The notes: generated by a model from the letters alone, not told the origin. 64,000 bases of DNA from Euglena gracilis (GCA_039621445.1 CP154954.1:14054387-14118386); one strand, 5' to 3'. Positions 40,396 through 52,594 are shown, counted from the first letter of the stretch. A program made the numbers and translations.

Positions 40396-41215
40396 GGTGG
40401 GCATGTACTCACGTGGTCGCTGGCCGACCCCCCGCCACCCCTGGGGGGGGGATTGGTTTTTTGGCCAAACCCCTCCAGGGGGGGGGGTCGACAAAAAGCC
40501 ATTAAAATAACCTGGCGCCGAAGGTGCCGGGAAATAGTTTTGGACGTTTTTTTTTCTTCATGTTTGTAGTTGGATTTGGATCCCAGAGAGGCTACCCGCC
40601 AAGGGAGGGTAGTTTCCATACCCACCATTCATTGCTTAAATTGCTTGACATGTGTCCGACCGCATTCCAAGGGGGAGGGTGACTGACTCATTTTTTTCAG
40701 AGTGATTTGACTGTCCCCCCCCCCCAGGATGGGGTTGGCCAGGAACGACTTCAAAGTGCCACCCAGCGCCAATTTTGGGGGGGGTTTGGCCAAATTCCCA
40801 TTGGGTTCGAGCCATTTTGGCCCGAGCCTAAAGTAATCAACCCCCCCGCAAGGGATAGGGAGTGGGTGATTTTTTTGAAATTTTTTTTGATTGACTGGTG
40901 GAAAGTGACTCCCGCCCCCCTGTGGTTGGTCAGCAATGGTATGGTTGTGACGAATTGGTTTCCCCCCAACAAGTTATTGGGTGGTTTTTGGAGGTGTGGA
41001 GGTGCATGGGGGGAGGTGGGGGGTCTGACAGCCCCCCCCCCCCCCCATGTACGCTCCTGGATGATCAAGGGGATTTCTTTGTGGAACTGGCGAGTGGTGT
41101 TTTTCCTTCGAATTTTTTTAAAGTTTTCACCCAAGTTTTGGCACAGGCATTATTTTTGTCACCCCAACCAGCTGGCCGGGGGGGGGTCGACCTCCCACTG
41201 GGCCTTCCCGTGCAG

Positions 41216-41350
41216 CCATGGGGGCGGGAGTGCCGCTGGGACTACACGCAGGGCCGCTACTACTACCTCGACCACCGCACGCGAACGTCGCAGTGGGACC
41301 CGCCGGCCAAGAGTCCGCAGCCGCTGTGGTGGTTGCCCAGTTTAATATGA
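41216..41350 (+). CDS. Terminal exon encoding a WW domain
   Basis: WW domains bind proline-rich peptides. After the acceptor CCCGTGCAG the frame reads PWGRECRWDYTQGRYYYLDH, then RTRTSQWDPPAKSPQPLWWL, and stops at TGA. The first Trp, the central YYY, the His, the Thr and the second Trp followed by PP fit the WW consensus. It is the 3' end of a plus-strand gene; AATAAA occurs downstream near 41534. Which upstream exons belong to it is not known. Confidence 0.8.
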   Translation, partial: PWGRECRWDYTQGRYYYLDHRTRTSQWDPPAKSPQPLWWLPSLI

Positions 41351-43683
41351 TGAGGGTTTCTGGGGTTTATGAGGGTCCCCATGTCAACCGCATTTTTCCC
41401 GGACCCAGATTCCATTTTCTTTGTGGTACAGTGCACATGACACGGCGTGTCCATGACAACCCCCCCCGTTCCACCCACACTTTTCCCGTATTTGGGTGGG
41501 GATGTCGTTTCTCAGCTATTCAGCAGTTTTTCACAATAAACTTAATTATTTATGTGTAAAGTGGTTGACTGGGTTGTTGCAAAAAGTTGACGAGTCTGGA
41601 CGAAACAGGGCAAACCTCCATTGAAAAGCATGAGATTCTGGTCCAGGAGGAATATGGGGCTTTATTTTCCGGCCAAAAATCCCCCCCAAGAAAACCCCAG
41701 GGACCAGTATTTCAATCAGAATACTGGTCCACCCCAGGACCAGTATTCTCATTGACCCTGACAGGATGAGGGGGGCTGCCCCCCAGGGAACTGTCATTCC
41801 CGGGAGCCTGTCGAGGTCCCCCAGGAAACTGTCAGGGTCTTTGGTGCCAACCAATCTGTCATGAGAAGTTGTCAGGGTCCCTGTACCAGCCAACCTGTTA
41901 GGTGACAGTTTCCCAGGGGGTGGACAAGTTTTTGAGGAAGGATGGGAGGGTGCCAAGGGACCCTGTACTGGTCGCTATTTGTTTATTTGCTGCCAGTTTG
42001 AACGATTGAATCAGCGTCCCCAGCATAATCCACCAGTCAAGGTACCTGGGATTTTCTGCGGGTGCTCGTCTTTGACCCACATGGTGCCTCACGTGAAGAC
42101 CAACCTCTGAGTCGGCACCTGCAGACGTTGGCGCATCCTCCGTGCGGTGACACAGGCTGTGGCTCGGATGGTTAACCTTTTTTTTTGCCTGGAGGCATCG
42201 TGTTTTTTATTTTTTTAAAAACAATCAAAAAGTTTTTATTTCTTTAAAAATGTTTTTTTTTTGAAAAATATGCTTTTTTGAAAGAAATTTCATTTGCTGA
42301 CCTGTCAGGTTCTCAAGCTGATCAGAATTACGACGCTCCTTTTTGGAGATGGCATCACAAGAAACCAATTTGGCCCCAAATTGACGTTTTGGATGTGCCA
42401 AACCTTTTTCCATCTTTTTTTTTCATCTGGGGGTGTCACTCGCAGTGCTGAAGTTTTGGGTCACTGCCACAGTGCTCTTTTGGACCTCCCACCCCCCTTG
42501 CCTAACCCTAACCCTAACCCTAACCCCTGGAGATCATTTGAGATCCTTCCGGCACCCCTCAAAGTTCAAGAAAGGCCCCATTGAGATCAACAACACGCTC
42601 TGTCAATGGAATTGTCTGCCAAACAAATCATGGAAATTACTCCTTATGTCTGAATGACCCCAGGGTATCCAACAACCACGTTTGAACTCAGAGGGATCAG
42701 TTGGGAAAAATTTGCCGTCGCAGCTCACAGAATAAAATTTTTTAAAAGAGGTTTTTGAAAGCCTGAAGACGCGTCAGGTTATGGGAGTTATGGAAACACC
42801 TTGCAATGAGGCGCAATCCAAACCCAACCCCCGATGACATGCACGATCCTTCAAAGATTGCTGCCATTTTTGCAATAGAGACCCAGCCCCCACCTCGCCT
42901 TTGGCAGCCTTTTCTTGAAGTGCCCCCAGATGAATAGATGAACCCCTTCATCGGCGTGCACCTCCCCACAATACCGAGGGACAATATGAGAAGCCACCGC
43001 CAAATAACACCAAAAAAATGCCACCAATATCAACATTGTCACAATTCCTCCAAAGCAACAAAGCAAAATGGGCTGCCAACAAAGCAATTTCAGCAGGCGA
43101 TGCTTTTCGATAATTCACCTGTTTGTGGGACGGGTTCTTTTGGTAATTAAAATGCTGTGGAAGAGCAAAACACAACACAATGTTCTGTGGCTGGATACCC
43201 CCGGGTAGACCCCCTTGGCGATCACATGCGAGAAGGCAGTGGCACTCACTAAAATATAATTTCCTTTGACGATGACCTGGTGCAACGTTGCACAAAACTG
43301 GTGGCCTGGCCTAGAGGGTATGGGATGGTGAGAAAAGACCATCTCCATGAGGTTTCAAAGCAGGAGCTACTCGACCTCGGCTGTTGGGACGCAAAACCTC
43401 ATTGAAGTCACCCCCAACCACATTGCTGATGTTTGCACAAGGTATTGCTCCCGGACAAGGTTCAAAATTGCCCACCAAACATCCCTTTCTTGCTAAGGGT
43501 GGAGATAAGCATTTGCACACACAAGATGAGATCCATTCGACCTGATGAGACGAAGCACTTGAACACTTGCGCACACGTGATCCACTTTTTCTGAAGGACA
43601 CAGGTCCAAAAGGAGCCCATGCACCATGATGGCCAGACCAGCCCCCTGTGCTTGAACGAAATCAAAGAAAATGCGACAGGGAG
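41351..43683. other. Non-coding stretch
   Basis: Contains GACCAGTATTCTGATTG-type inverted DNA near 41702-41755, T-rich DNA at 42180-42290 and an interstitial telomere-like repeat at 42497. No exon was recognised. Confidence 0.5.
42497..42527. repeat. Interstitial telomere-like (CCCTAA)n
   Basis: Four consecutive CCCTAA-type units. This matches TTAGGG telomeric DNA, but it is short and internal. Confidence 0.7.
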
Positions 43684-44145
43684 CATACATCTCTCTAAGG
43701 TTTTGCGAACCCCCCCCCCCGGGGGGGGGAGGCGGCTGCAGCCAGCCCCGATTTGGGCCCAGCCCAGCCGCAGCAGCCCCCTCCCCCCCGAGGGGGGGGG
43801 GGGTGCTGCTAGCCCTAGCTAGCCAGCCCCTTTTTGGGGGTCCAGCCCAAAAATTTTCGGCGCAAAGCGCCGAAATTTTTTGAAAAACTGTGTTCAAAAG
43901 TGGCCAAAAATGGGGTTTGGGGGGCGTTTGGGGCATTTTGGGGGGGTTTCAGATGCATCATTTTTTCAAAACTGTGTTTTGCAGGTCATTTTTGGGCATT
44001 TTTCCGATTTCAGTCCAGCTCGCCCCGGTTCGGGTCCAGCCGGGGTCCAGCCGGGGGGCGGGCTAGCCAGCCCAAATTTCTAGCCAGCCCAAATTTCTAG
44101 CCCTAGCCCAGCAACCCCCCCCCGGTGTCCTTAAAGAGATGTATG
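43684..44145. mobile_element. MITE with CATACATCTCT ends and 8-bp TSD
   Basis: Ends are CATACATCTCTCTAAGG and CCTTAAAGAGATGTATG. A perfect 8-bp duplication ACAGGGAG lies on both sides (43676-43683 and 44146-44153). The body shares the family hairpin TTTTCGGCGCAAAGCGCCG near 43855 and CCAGCCC repeats, though its ends differ from the CAGGG group. Confidence 0.85.
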
Positions 44146-44153
44146 ACAGGGAG

Positions 44154-45867
44154 ACAATTCAAAGTCGGTCACGTCAAACGCTCCCCACCTCTTGAAGCAA
44201 CACAACGTCAGCTGAGAATTCCTCCGCTAGAGCCAAAATCTCGGACGATTTCTTTGCAGCCCCTCCACAATTCATTGAGATGACACAAATGGAGCCATTA
44301 GAGGGCAAGAACGGGCAGAAATTTGAGGCCAGGGATTGGGTGACACAATTTTGGGTCCAAAGGTGAATGAGGGTGGTGTTGCCTCACTCAGGTTCACTAA
44401 CGATGGGGTGTGCCGATGGGTACGACGCATCAAGGTGGGTACTACCCCTTCCATTTGGTTGCCCCCAACAAAAGTTATGGAGAGGGACGCAATATTTCTG
44501 GTTACGGGGGTCTCTGGCGGAATGTGGGGACAAAGAGACCCCAAAAGCACCCTGCGCGGAGGGAGGCTTTCCTAAACAAACTGCCCCGAGAGACAACAGC
44601 CGCAAGCATTTTGAACAATAAACACCAAGGAAGACGAGACTTGTCTAATCCAATACACCACCCCCTGGTTGGAGGACACCTTTCTGGTCACAACCCTGTA
44701 TCCAACGACCCCCCCCGTCGGAGACACAGGTTACTAGTTGTGGGGGGACAGTGTTGTGTGATATTGGCACCCACATAAAGCAGGGATTGATGTTTATCCT
44801 GCGATGGATAACCCCGGATAACTCCGAAAAACGACATATGAGCCTGAAACCCCAAACTACGGATAATTACGGATAATTATGGGTAACTACAAATAAGCTT
44901 TCTCCCCCATTACAGATAACCATGGATGTGGGGTCTGTCATCATCAAATCGATGATTTCGTTGGTAATAAGTCTTACGTCTTATGAAGCAGCCAGACGTG
45001 GCCTCAAAGTCGCCAAAGGCAGTCAAAGGTGGCCAAAATTAGCAAAAAAAATTTGCAGTGGTCAGATGCTAATAGTCGCCAAGAGTGGGTGAAATTGGGC
45101 AAAAGTTGCCAAGAGTGGCCAACATTGGGGAGTGGTCAAATGACCAACAGTGGACAAAAAGTGGATGGAATGGATGCAGTGGATGCATGTACTGGAAGTC
45201 ATTTCAGCGGCTGCCCAGACCCCTGGGAAGGGTCAAGAAACTCTGCCCCCAAGCACCTCTGGTTAACCATTCCCTTGGGCCCGCCATCCCAGCAACCTGG
45301 TGAAGCCAGGGCAAATTTTTTGCCATTTTGCAGCAAAGGCACAAATGCTATGTTTAAGTTGTTTGAGGTTTCGCCTCCAAATTTTATCTGAAAAAATGCC
45401 ACCTGACTGGATCTGTGATTTGAGATAAGCGGATTTGGGTGTGGTTGCCTTTTTATTGAGAACCAGATCCTAGACCTCGTTTTTTCTTATTGGTGTACCC
45501 CCCACAGCCAACTCTTTGCCAACCAAGGCCAATTAAACACCAAATGGGAAGTTACCGTTGGTGCCAGCCCATCTGTCCTGTCGTGGGTGGAAGAATTCTG
45601 GGGGAATTGACAAAAGATACCTGGTGCGGCTTCAAATCAGGCATTCAATGGTGTGTTCACCAAAAAAAAATTTCTTGTGCACCATATGTTCACCCAGAAA
45701 AAAATTTGTGTTCACCTCTGTTCACCAAAAAAAAAAACGTTTTTCTGTTCACCCATGTTCGCCAGAAATGTTTGGCATTCACCAAAACGCGTTGAGAAAA
45801 CAGCGGCGTCACAGCAAATGAATATCATATCTCTCTTTCTTTTTTCTCTTCCGTCCTAGGAATGCGC
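44154..45867. other. Non-coding stretch with small repeats
   Basis: Contains a GGTCAGAGGACA-like block at 44660-44745, a GGATAA-rich stretch at 44798-44900 (repeats such as ACGGATAATT) and a GTTCACC + A-run repeat at 45645-45785. No exon was recognised. Confidence 0.5.
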
Positions 45868-46122
45868 CAGGGCTTTTTTTAAGTTCGGACTCCAGGGAGG
45901 TCGCTGGACCCCCTCACCCCAAGGGGTCCCCCAACCGCTTGTGGGTCCCCTGCTGGAGGCTGGGTTTTGGCCATTTGTCATTTTTGGCACGAAGTGCCGA
46001 AAAAAATTTGGCCCCAAAATTGACCACCAAGTCGGTCCTCCGCACCACCCTCCCCCGGGAGGTCGAGGGTACCCACTGGGTGGGAGGGGGACCCACTCCC
46101 CCCCAGTCTTAAGAAGTCCCTG
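45868..46122. mobile_element. MITE-like element without clear TSD
   Basis: Starts CAGGGCTTTTTTTAAGTTCGG and ends CTTAAGAAGTCCCTG, with the hairpin GGCACGAAGTGCCG inside. Flanking 8-mers do not match, so it may be old or rearranged. Confidence 0.6.
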
Positions 46123-46830
46123 GGTTTCCAGGTGGAACAGTGGCCATGGTGTCAAATATCAGTCCGTTTTTCAGATGCTTTTTGTTTACAGCAATGGAGT
46201 TTTATGTGTTTACCCGAGTTCACCAAAATAAATTTGTTTTAAAACAAATGTGTACCCCAACTCCTTTGTGAACACACTAAGAGGATGTCTGTTTGAAATT
46301 CCTTGAAGCTCACGGGCACGCATATTGGCATGGAAATCTTTATCATTTTTCCTTTTAGGTTCTGCCATAAACCGATGGGCTTCGGAGTCTACAATTTTTT
46401 ATCGACCCCCAAGGGTCATTCTTCTTCTCTTTCTTGGATTTGTGGTCCCTTTTTTCTTTTTCGAAAAGTTAGTCATCACTCCAGGGGGGGGTTCGGATAC
46501 TCTGGAATCCAACCATGAAAAAAAATGTCCAAAATTTTTCTGGCGCTTTTGGCATCGGATCATTTTCGTGTTTTTTTTGCCTATCATCCCCCCGGGGGCA
46601 GGGAGTTTGGGACCAAAGCCAGCCCTGAAAACCATTCATCCCCCCAAGGGGGAGGGGGTGGCCAGTGATCATTTGATTGCATGCTCTGGATTAGTAAATG
46701 ATGGTCAGAATGCAACAAGCTGAAAGCCTAAGCTGGAACAGGGGGATTGACCCCCGCGATTTTCCTGCAGTTTCCGGCATTTTTCGTTGCAATATTTCTA
46801 AAAAAAATTGTTTCCTGAAGGCCTCCGATA
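46123..46830. other. Non-coding stretch
   Basis: AT-rich with C/G runs; no exon-like segment. The 132-codon frame over 46325-46723 shows no domain and has non-exon composition. Confidence 0.45.
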
Positions 46831-46926
46831 TCAGTTTCTCCCGCTGAGTGTGATGAAGCCGATGAGCCGGGGGCTGCCCTGGACACCCTGTGCGAATCCC
46901 CTGGGCCCGGCCGCCATGCAAAGACA
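46831..46926 (+). CDS. Possible exon, acidic, function unknown
   Basis: Following TTTCCTGAAG, one frame reads PISVSPAECDEADEPGAALD, then TLCESPGPGRHAK. Composition fits an exon; no domain. Minus-strand frames overlap it. Confidence 0.3.
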
Positions 46927-47378
46927 ATAAGCGTCTGTCTGGCATCCGACCCCCTAACCATTTCCCTTCTCTCTCCCGATGCTACCCTGCCAGCCTGTGC
47001 CACCACTGGGACACTTCATTGAGAAATGCCACTGAGCGATGCCAGAAAAACATTTTGGAGGCTGTCGTCCTCAATCATCAGGCGAATCAGGCGAATTGAG
47101 AAGTTGTCCTCTTCGCTTGTGCTGCCATATCGTTTCGCAACAAAGTGCCGGGGGTTAGGGGAGGGGGTTGTCTGCAGTTTCTGACAAATAGAATACGAGC
47201 CTCCTCAGTGTCAATTAGAAGATTGTGGAGGGGCATTTCAATCCCCCCATGGCCTCATCCCACTGCTTCTGGGCAATTTTCCCCCCCCCAAGATTGGCTT
47301 TATGTTTGCAACTGGAACCTTGGCCTTCATATTTTATGCCTTTGTGCATGGCCTACTGAGTATTAGTAACATTCAAAG

Positions 47379-48383
47379 TTGGCCTCTGTGCCTTCAGCCT
47401 CGGCGCCAGAAACGGACGGCAATTGTGGTGCGCATTGTGGTGGTCAATGCCCAGTGTGCCAGGCTGGCATGCCCGGTGCCCAGGAGGCATGGACCACCAA
47501 CGCCACCTACCGGGCCTCGGGCCGCGCTTGGCCGCCATCTGACCCTCCCCCCTCCCCGTACACACACACTGAGCAACACACCATGTACGGTACCCCTTTT
47601 CGCAGGCTGAGTTTTCAGGGCCGACCCCGCCCAGTGGGGTGTGGCACATGGTCAATGCTGGAGTGCCTGATCACGCGACGACCAAGGAGCTCCAGCGGCA
47701 ACGGTGCCAGAAACCCAGAACAGGCTGACAGGAACGTTTTCCGTCTTTCTTTCGGCCTGCAATGTCTGGCCGCCGACCCCTGTCCCTGGCAGGGACCTCA
47801 CATCTCAGGCTCTCTGATGTCCCCTTCCGCTCCGGGGTTGATCCAACTCAGCCTGCACTCCACCACCACCACCACCACAACGCTTACGTGCCCCTCTGCT
47901 CCGCTTGTCACACAACGTCGCAAAGCCTGGCTGTTCGCTTTCCTGGCTGAGCATACCGCTGATTTTGCGGAACCTCAGCTTGGGGGGGGGGTCGGCGTGT
48001 TTGTGAGGGGGAGTGACCGTCGCCAAAATGTGATCTGTATTATACAGAAAGTATGGTGCGGATCACAGAGTTTAAGTGAGAAACTTACGTTTCTCACCTT
48101 AAGTGAGAAATTTAAGGCGGCAGCTTGTTTTACGTTGCCCTTCTCGGGTGTTTCCCGGGATTCCGGTGATTCCCACGCTCCGCCTCGGCTCGTTCCACGC
48201 CATTTGGCCAAGGCCTTCAGAAGTGCCCTGTCCCCCTCATTTCGGGCGCCAGCGGTTACGCAAGACATAAACCCCCCTCTGAGCCCTGACCCCACATTGC
48301 CCGGGCAGGTCGCCTGCCGCGTTTCCTCCCCGACCGGTTGCCTACCACCCTCTCTCCCCACAAGCCGCCCTTATCTGCATTAG
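47379..48383 (+). CDS. Open frame of 334 codons, function unknown
   Basis: The longest plus-strand frame in this part. It starts MASVPSASAPETDGNCGAHC, then GGQCPVCQAG. The Cys pattern at the start (C-x3-C-x3-C-x2-C) could be metal binding. Later parts include a His/Thr run from CCACCACCACCA repeats and look less protein-like. Part of it may be an exon starting after GCCTTCAG (47399) while the rest is chance. Confidence 0.3.
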   Translation: MASVPSASAPETDGNCGAHCGGQCPVCQAGMPGAQEAWTTNATYRASGRAWPPSDPPPSPYTHTEQHTMYGTPFRRLSFQGRPRPVGCGTWSMLECLITRRPRSSSGNGARNPEQADRNVFRLSFGLQCLAADPCPWQGPHISGSLMSPSAPGLIQLSLHSTTTTTTTLTCPSAPLVTQRRKAWLFAFLAEHTADFAEPQLGGGVGVFVRGSDRRQNVICIIQKVWCGSQSLSEKLTFLTLSEKFKAAACFTLPFSGVSRDSGDSHAPPRLVPRHLAKAFRSALSPSFRAPAVTQDINPPLSPDPTLPGQVACRVSSPTGCLPPSLPTSRPYLH

Positions 48384-48547
48384 CCCGGTTGCCAATACAG
48401 GGGTGGAGCAGGTTGGAGCCGCGCCTGCCACCATAGAAATGCCAAAAGTTTGGATCTTGCGATGAGCCCAACGGCAGGCCGGAGAGGATCCACCAAAAAC
48501 CCTAATTTTGCCATCCAGAGTTCGCAGAACAATGCGCCACACAGAAT

Positions 48548-48584
48548 AATGAATGAATGAATGAATGAATGAATGAATGAATGA
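48548..48584. repeat. (AATG)n microsatellite
   Basis: About nine uninterrupted AATG units. Confidence 0.95.
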
Positions 48585-49392
48585 ACATCGCTGGGAGGTG
48601 TTCTCCCCGGATGGGAACCCACAGCACTTTGAGCAATCGGCCGCCCCCGCCGCACGGAGGGTGTGCTGAAACGGACCGCAAAGGTGTTGCAGAGTCCCCA
48701 TCGTCCGTGACAAGTAATGTACCCTTATAGCCCGGCCCGTGGCTGAACGCGAATGGGCGTTGCGAGAGGCAACGGCCCGTGGGTGGTCAGGTTTTGGGGT
48801 TTGTGCCAGGGGGTAAGTGGAAAGTGCCCCGGGGGGGGGGTTCGCTGAGTGAATCTCTGAGGAGGAAAGGATGAACTAATTTCACCTCCCACACCAACGT
48901 ATCCCGTCCAAGAGAAAATGTCACAACCCCATCAAACTGGGTAACCACCCCATATTGTTATTGGGTGGCAGGGGCATGCACCACCACCACACCATTGCTT
49001 GCCGACCACCAGGGGGGGTTCATTTTCCACTTTCAAAAAAAACCTGTCAGCCATTTTTCGAAAACCAGTCACCCACTTCTTTCCCGCCTTGGACCCCATG
49101 GATCATTTTCCACTTCTTGTGTGGCCACAAAAAGCCTTCGGACTGAACGTCGTTTCCCTCATGAAAAACAAAAGTGACCAAGTTGGAAAAGTTGGCAGAG
49201 CTACCCAGTCCATAGCCCCGCAACAAATCAACTGGTTGCTTTGACCTTCTGTCTTTATTTTATTATTTTTTTTCACTTTCTTGCGTCTGTTTTATTCCTC
49301 CAATTTTCATTTTCTCGCTCCGTCCCACAGGGTCGTAAGCGGTATACCAGAGAAGGGGTGAGGGCAGAGCGCAAGTGTCTTACGAGGCATAT

Positions 49393-49890
49393 AAAAACCC
49401 CCAAATGTAAGAAACCCGTTTCTTATATTTGGGTGTCGGCCTATCGGCCCAAAGGGTTGCTTATATTTGGGGGTTTCTCATATTTTTGTGTCGAAGGCAG
49501 GACCCAAGGGTTTCTTGTAAATGGAAGTTTTTCTTCCTTCTGTTCCTTCATGTAATTAAAGGTGAAGGCCAGAAAACAAAATTCGTGCTTCTCCCATTTG
49601 TCACCTTCATGGGTCCATTGTACCTCCTCCACCCAAAAAGCACCTCTTGCTTTATTGCAAAGAAGCAATAAACTGGACGGCTTCATGTTTTGTTGATCGC
49701 GCGTTGAGATTTGCTGTGACCCGTGATGAAAATGGATGAGGGGTTTCTTATATATGGATTAGCATCCAACAGCCCAGGAGTTTCTTATATTCGGGGGTTT
49801 CTTATATTTGGGTGTCGGCTGAAAATCGGCTAAAGGGTTTCTTATATTTGGGGGTTTCTTGTAGCGAGGGGTTTCTTATATTTGGGGGGG
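49393..49890. repeat. GGGTTTCTTATATTTGGG repeat block
   Basis: Starts with an inverted copy (CCCCCAAATGTAAGAAACCC) and ends with direct copies GGGTTTCTTATATTTGGG. Internal phrases GTCGGCCTATCGGCC and GTCGGCTGAAAATCGGC are small hairpins. Likely a dispersed element related to the 13.45-kb block. Confidence 0.6.
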
Positions 49891-50114
49891 TTTACCAGGG
49901 GTGATTTGCACACTGTTATTCGCATAAGAAGTTTGTGTTGACTTATATATTTATGTTCTTGTGATTCTCAGGTGATTCGGTGATTTTGCTCTGCCTTTTT
50001 TCTTCGACTTTGCTAGAGCATGGAAGGGGTTTTTTTATTTATCACACACACACACACAGACACGCACACCTTCCTCTTTCCAATTGTGTTCCGAGGAAAG
50101 ATCCAGCGCAGGCT

Positions 50115-50412
50115 TGCGCTTAGTCGGGTGCCTACCCCACGGGGGGGGGGGTGGGCGCTAGGGGCAGGCACCCCATAGCACCCGATCCGACCCCCCCCCC
50201 CGGGGGGGGTAGGGTTTTGGGGGGTGCCTGCCCCTAGCAGGCACCCCCCTACGACCCCGGCGCCGAAGGCGCCGGGGGCCCGGAAAAGGCCATTTTCAAT
50301 GAAAATTTTCTGGGTCCGGCCCGGAACCCTATCCCCCCCCGGGGGGGGTGTGCCTGCTAGGGGCAGGCACCCTATAGCACCCACCCCCCCCCTCCCCCCC
50401 CGGTCGGTAAGC
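50115..50412. repeat. GGCAGGCACC inverted-repeat block
   Basis: Multiple inverted copies of GGTGCCTGCCCCTAG and CTAGGGGCAGGCACC, plus the hairpin GGCGCCGAAGGCGCC near 50269. Probably another small non-autonomous element; no clear TSD. Confidence 0.6.
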
Positions 50413-51263
50413 ACAAGCATGATCCAGCGATGAGCCGCCTTGCCCAGCATCCCTCTTTTGCCATGCTGAGCCATATTCATTACCCTCAACCCATCCGAGG
50501 CACATTAGGTGCTCTGGTTTCCATGACTGGGCGAGGCCAAAACCAGACAACGGTGCCCGGAATCCCCTGAAGAGGAAGGGTCAAGGAGGTGAGAGAGGTA
50601 CCATTTGTGTCCAAAATCGATTTGGTTTTCTCTTTGAAAGCTTCTCAAAGCTCTTGGCCAGCGAATGACGGCTGCTGCGCTCTGTAGCTTACGTTTCTGG
50701 CAGCCTGCCGCCAGGATTTTCCAAGTTTATTCTTAGGGTCCTTGAGGGCTGGCCATAACACCCCCTGTTGGTTTGTCGTTTAAATCGCTGTTTCCCGTCG
50801 GACCCCTGGTATCTCATTCACAAAAGGAGCCAAGGTTCACGGTTTCTCGTCACACAACAAACAAACCCCCCTCCAGCTCTGTCATCATGGTTAGCACCAT
50901 TCTTTTTCCGAATTTGCTCTGTGCATAAAACAGTTCCAGCGAGCATCACCACAGGCAGGTGCTCTAATTTTGGGGAACCCGAGCTGTGAGATGGGACAGC
51001 TTGGCGGGACAGCTTGACGGTTAAAAGTTGAGCAACGGGTTCATTTTTTCAGGTTATTTATTCTATTTTATTTCTCTGGAAAGTTGATATCTCGCTTGGT
51101 GGGGTCCATGGGTGGTTTTTTTTGTATTTTTTTTGGAAAATCGAGCAACCCGGAAATAGGACTGTTTCGCACAAACAGGCACGCGATTCTGTGGCAGCTC
51201 TGCCCCCAGTGTGCAGAACTTTGGTGAAGCATTTCTTTCTTGGGTGTGTTTCTCTCCCTCATC

Positions 51264-51541
51264 CAGGGATTTTTTTAAGTTTGGACCCCCGGGGGGGGGT
51301 AGGGTGGGTGGGTCCGGCCGAGCCCCCCCCCCCCCCGGGGGGGTCCCCCCCAGAGGGGGGTGGGATATACTTTTCGGCGCCGCAGGCGCCGAAAAATTCT
51401 ATTTTTAGCACTTTTCGCGATTTTTCGGCCATTTTTTTGTGGGTCCCCCGGGACCCCCCCCCCCCCCCCGGGGGTCCCCCTCGAGGGGGTGGGTGGGTGG
51501 TGGGGTCCCCCCCCTCCCCCCCGGTCTTAAAAAAACCCCTG
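51264..51541. mobile_element. hAT-like MITE
   Basis: Begins CAGGGATTTTTTTAAGTTTG and ends CTTAAAAAAACCCCTG. Flanks CCCTCATC (51256-51263) and GCCTCATC (51542-51549) match 7/8. Central hairpin CGGCGCCGCAGGCGCCG near 51377. Confidence 0.85.
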
Positions 51542-51549
51542 GCCTCATC

Positions 51550-52148
51550 CAATCCAACGTGAACACCGCACCGGCAATGTGGTTCAGGGTCACCCTGCAT
51601 TACTGACCAGAACGGTCAACTGACCAAATGCCAAGCAGAAAGCCCCAAATTCTCACCCCGTCCCTCAATCAAGGGTGCGTGTGCTGTGCCGCCCTCTGGC
51701 CTCGCCCCGAGGCCAATCAGAGGTAATTGTCCAGTGCTGATGGGCGAGGGCCTGCTTGGAGCCGGGGACTGCCCTGCGGACCCCCAGTGGAGCCATCGTC
51801 ACCGTCGTCCTCGCCGAGATTGTGGCTGTGCCTCCTTGGAGCCCAGCGGAACCTTCCCTTCCCAGCAGTTGTGTCCTGCCATGATTTCTGCGTTTGGGTT
51901 GCGCATTTGCACTGCTCGGGAAGAATGGGCTTCGAGATCCGGAAGTCCCGTCTTTGCAACTGCTCCCCCCTTTCTCGATGGTTTGGGCCACCCACCCATC
52001 CAAACCCCAACCAAATTCGGCGGACGCTTTTCCCGGCCCAGTCCTTGGCCAGGCCAAAATCTGACCCTCGACCTGAGGACCCATCCCCCACTCACCCACC
52101 CAGTCTCAATAACCCACCGAGGTGGGGTCACACAGGTGTAAATGGAAT
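51550..52148. other. Non-coding or uncertain stretch
   Basis: 51720-51890 has exon-like GC content (one frame reads MGEGLLGAGDCPADPQWS), but splice sites and strand could not be settled. Otherwise nothing was recognised. Confidence 0.35.
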
Positions 52149-52594
52149 CAGGCATTTGCTTAAGGATTGCAGTACCCCCCCCCCAGTGGGCGGGGGGCTG
52201 GACCGCAGCTAGTCCAAATTTGGCTAGTGGGATTTCTAACAGATCCCCCCCGGGGGGGGGGGGGGCCTGCTAGCAGGGCTAGCTAGTGGGAAAAAATTTT
52301 TCCAGTGATCGGCGCAAAGCGCCGGAAAATTTTTTTTCGGACCCCCAAAAATGGCCAAAAATGCCCGTTTTTGGCCGTTTTGGGGAATTTTTGGAACAAA
52401 ATCAGCCAAAAACCTATTAAAAACCTCATTTCCACCTCGGCGCACAGCGCCGAGGAAAAATTAATTTCCAGTTGGGGGGACCCCCGGACCCCCCCCCCCC
52501 CCCCGGGGGGGGGGGGTCTAGCTAGTCCATTTTTTCCAGTGTCTAGCCAATTGGCTAGCCAGTACCCCCCCAGGGGTCGTTAAGCAAATGCCTG
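52149..52594. mobile_element. hAT-like MITE with perfect 8-bp TSD
   Basis: Ends are CAGGCATTTGCTTAAGG and TTAAGCAAATGCCTG. AATGGAAT flanks it on both sides (52141-52148 and 52595-52602). Inside are two family hairpins, CGGCGCAAAGCGCCG (52310) and CGGCGCACAGCGCCG (52439). Confidence 0.9.

Larger units (their letters stand above)
48384..51263. other. Non-coding stretch with repeats
   Basis: Contains an AATG microsatellite, the TTATATTTGGGGGTTTC block and the GGCAGGCACC inverted-repeat block, separated by unremarkable DNA. Confidence 0.5.
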
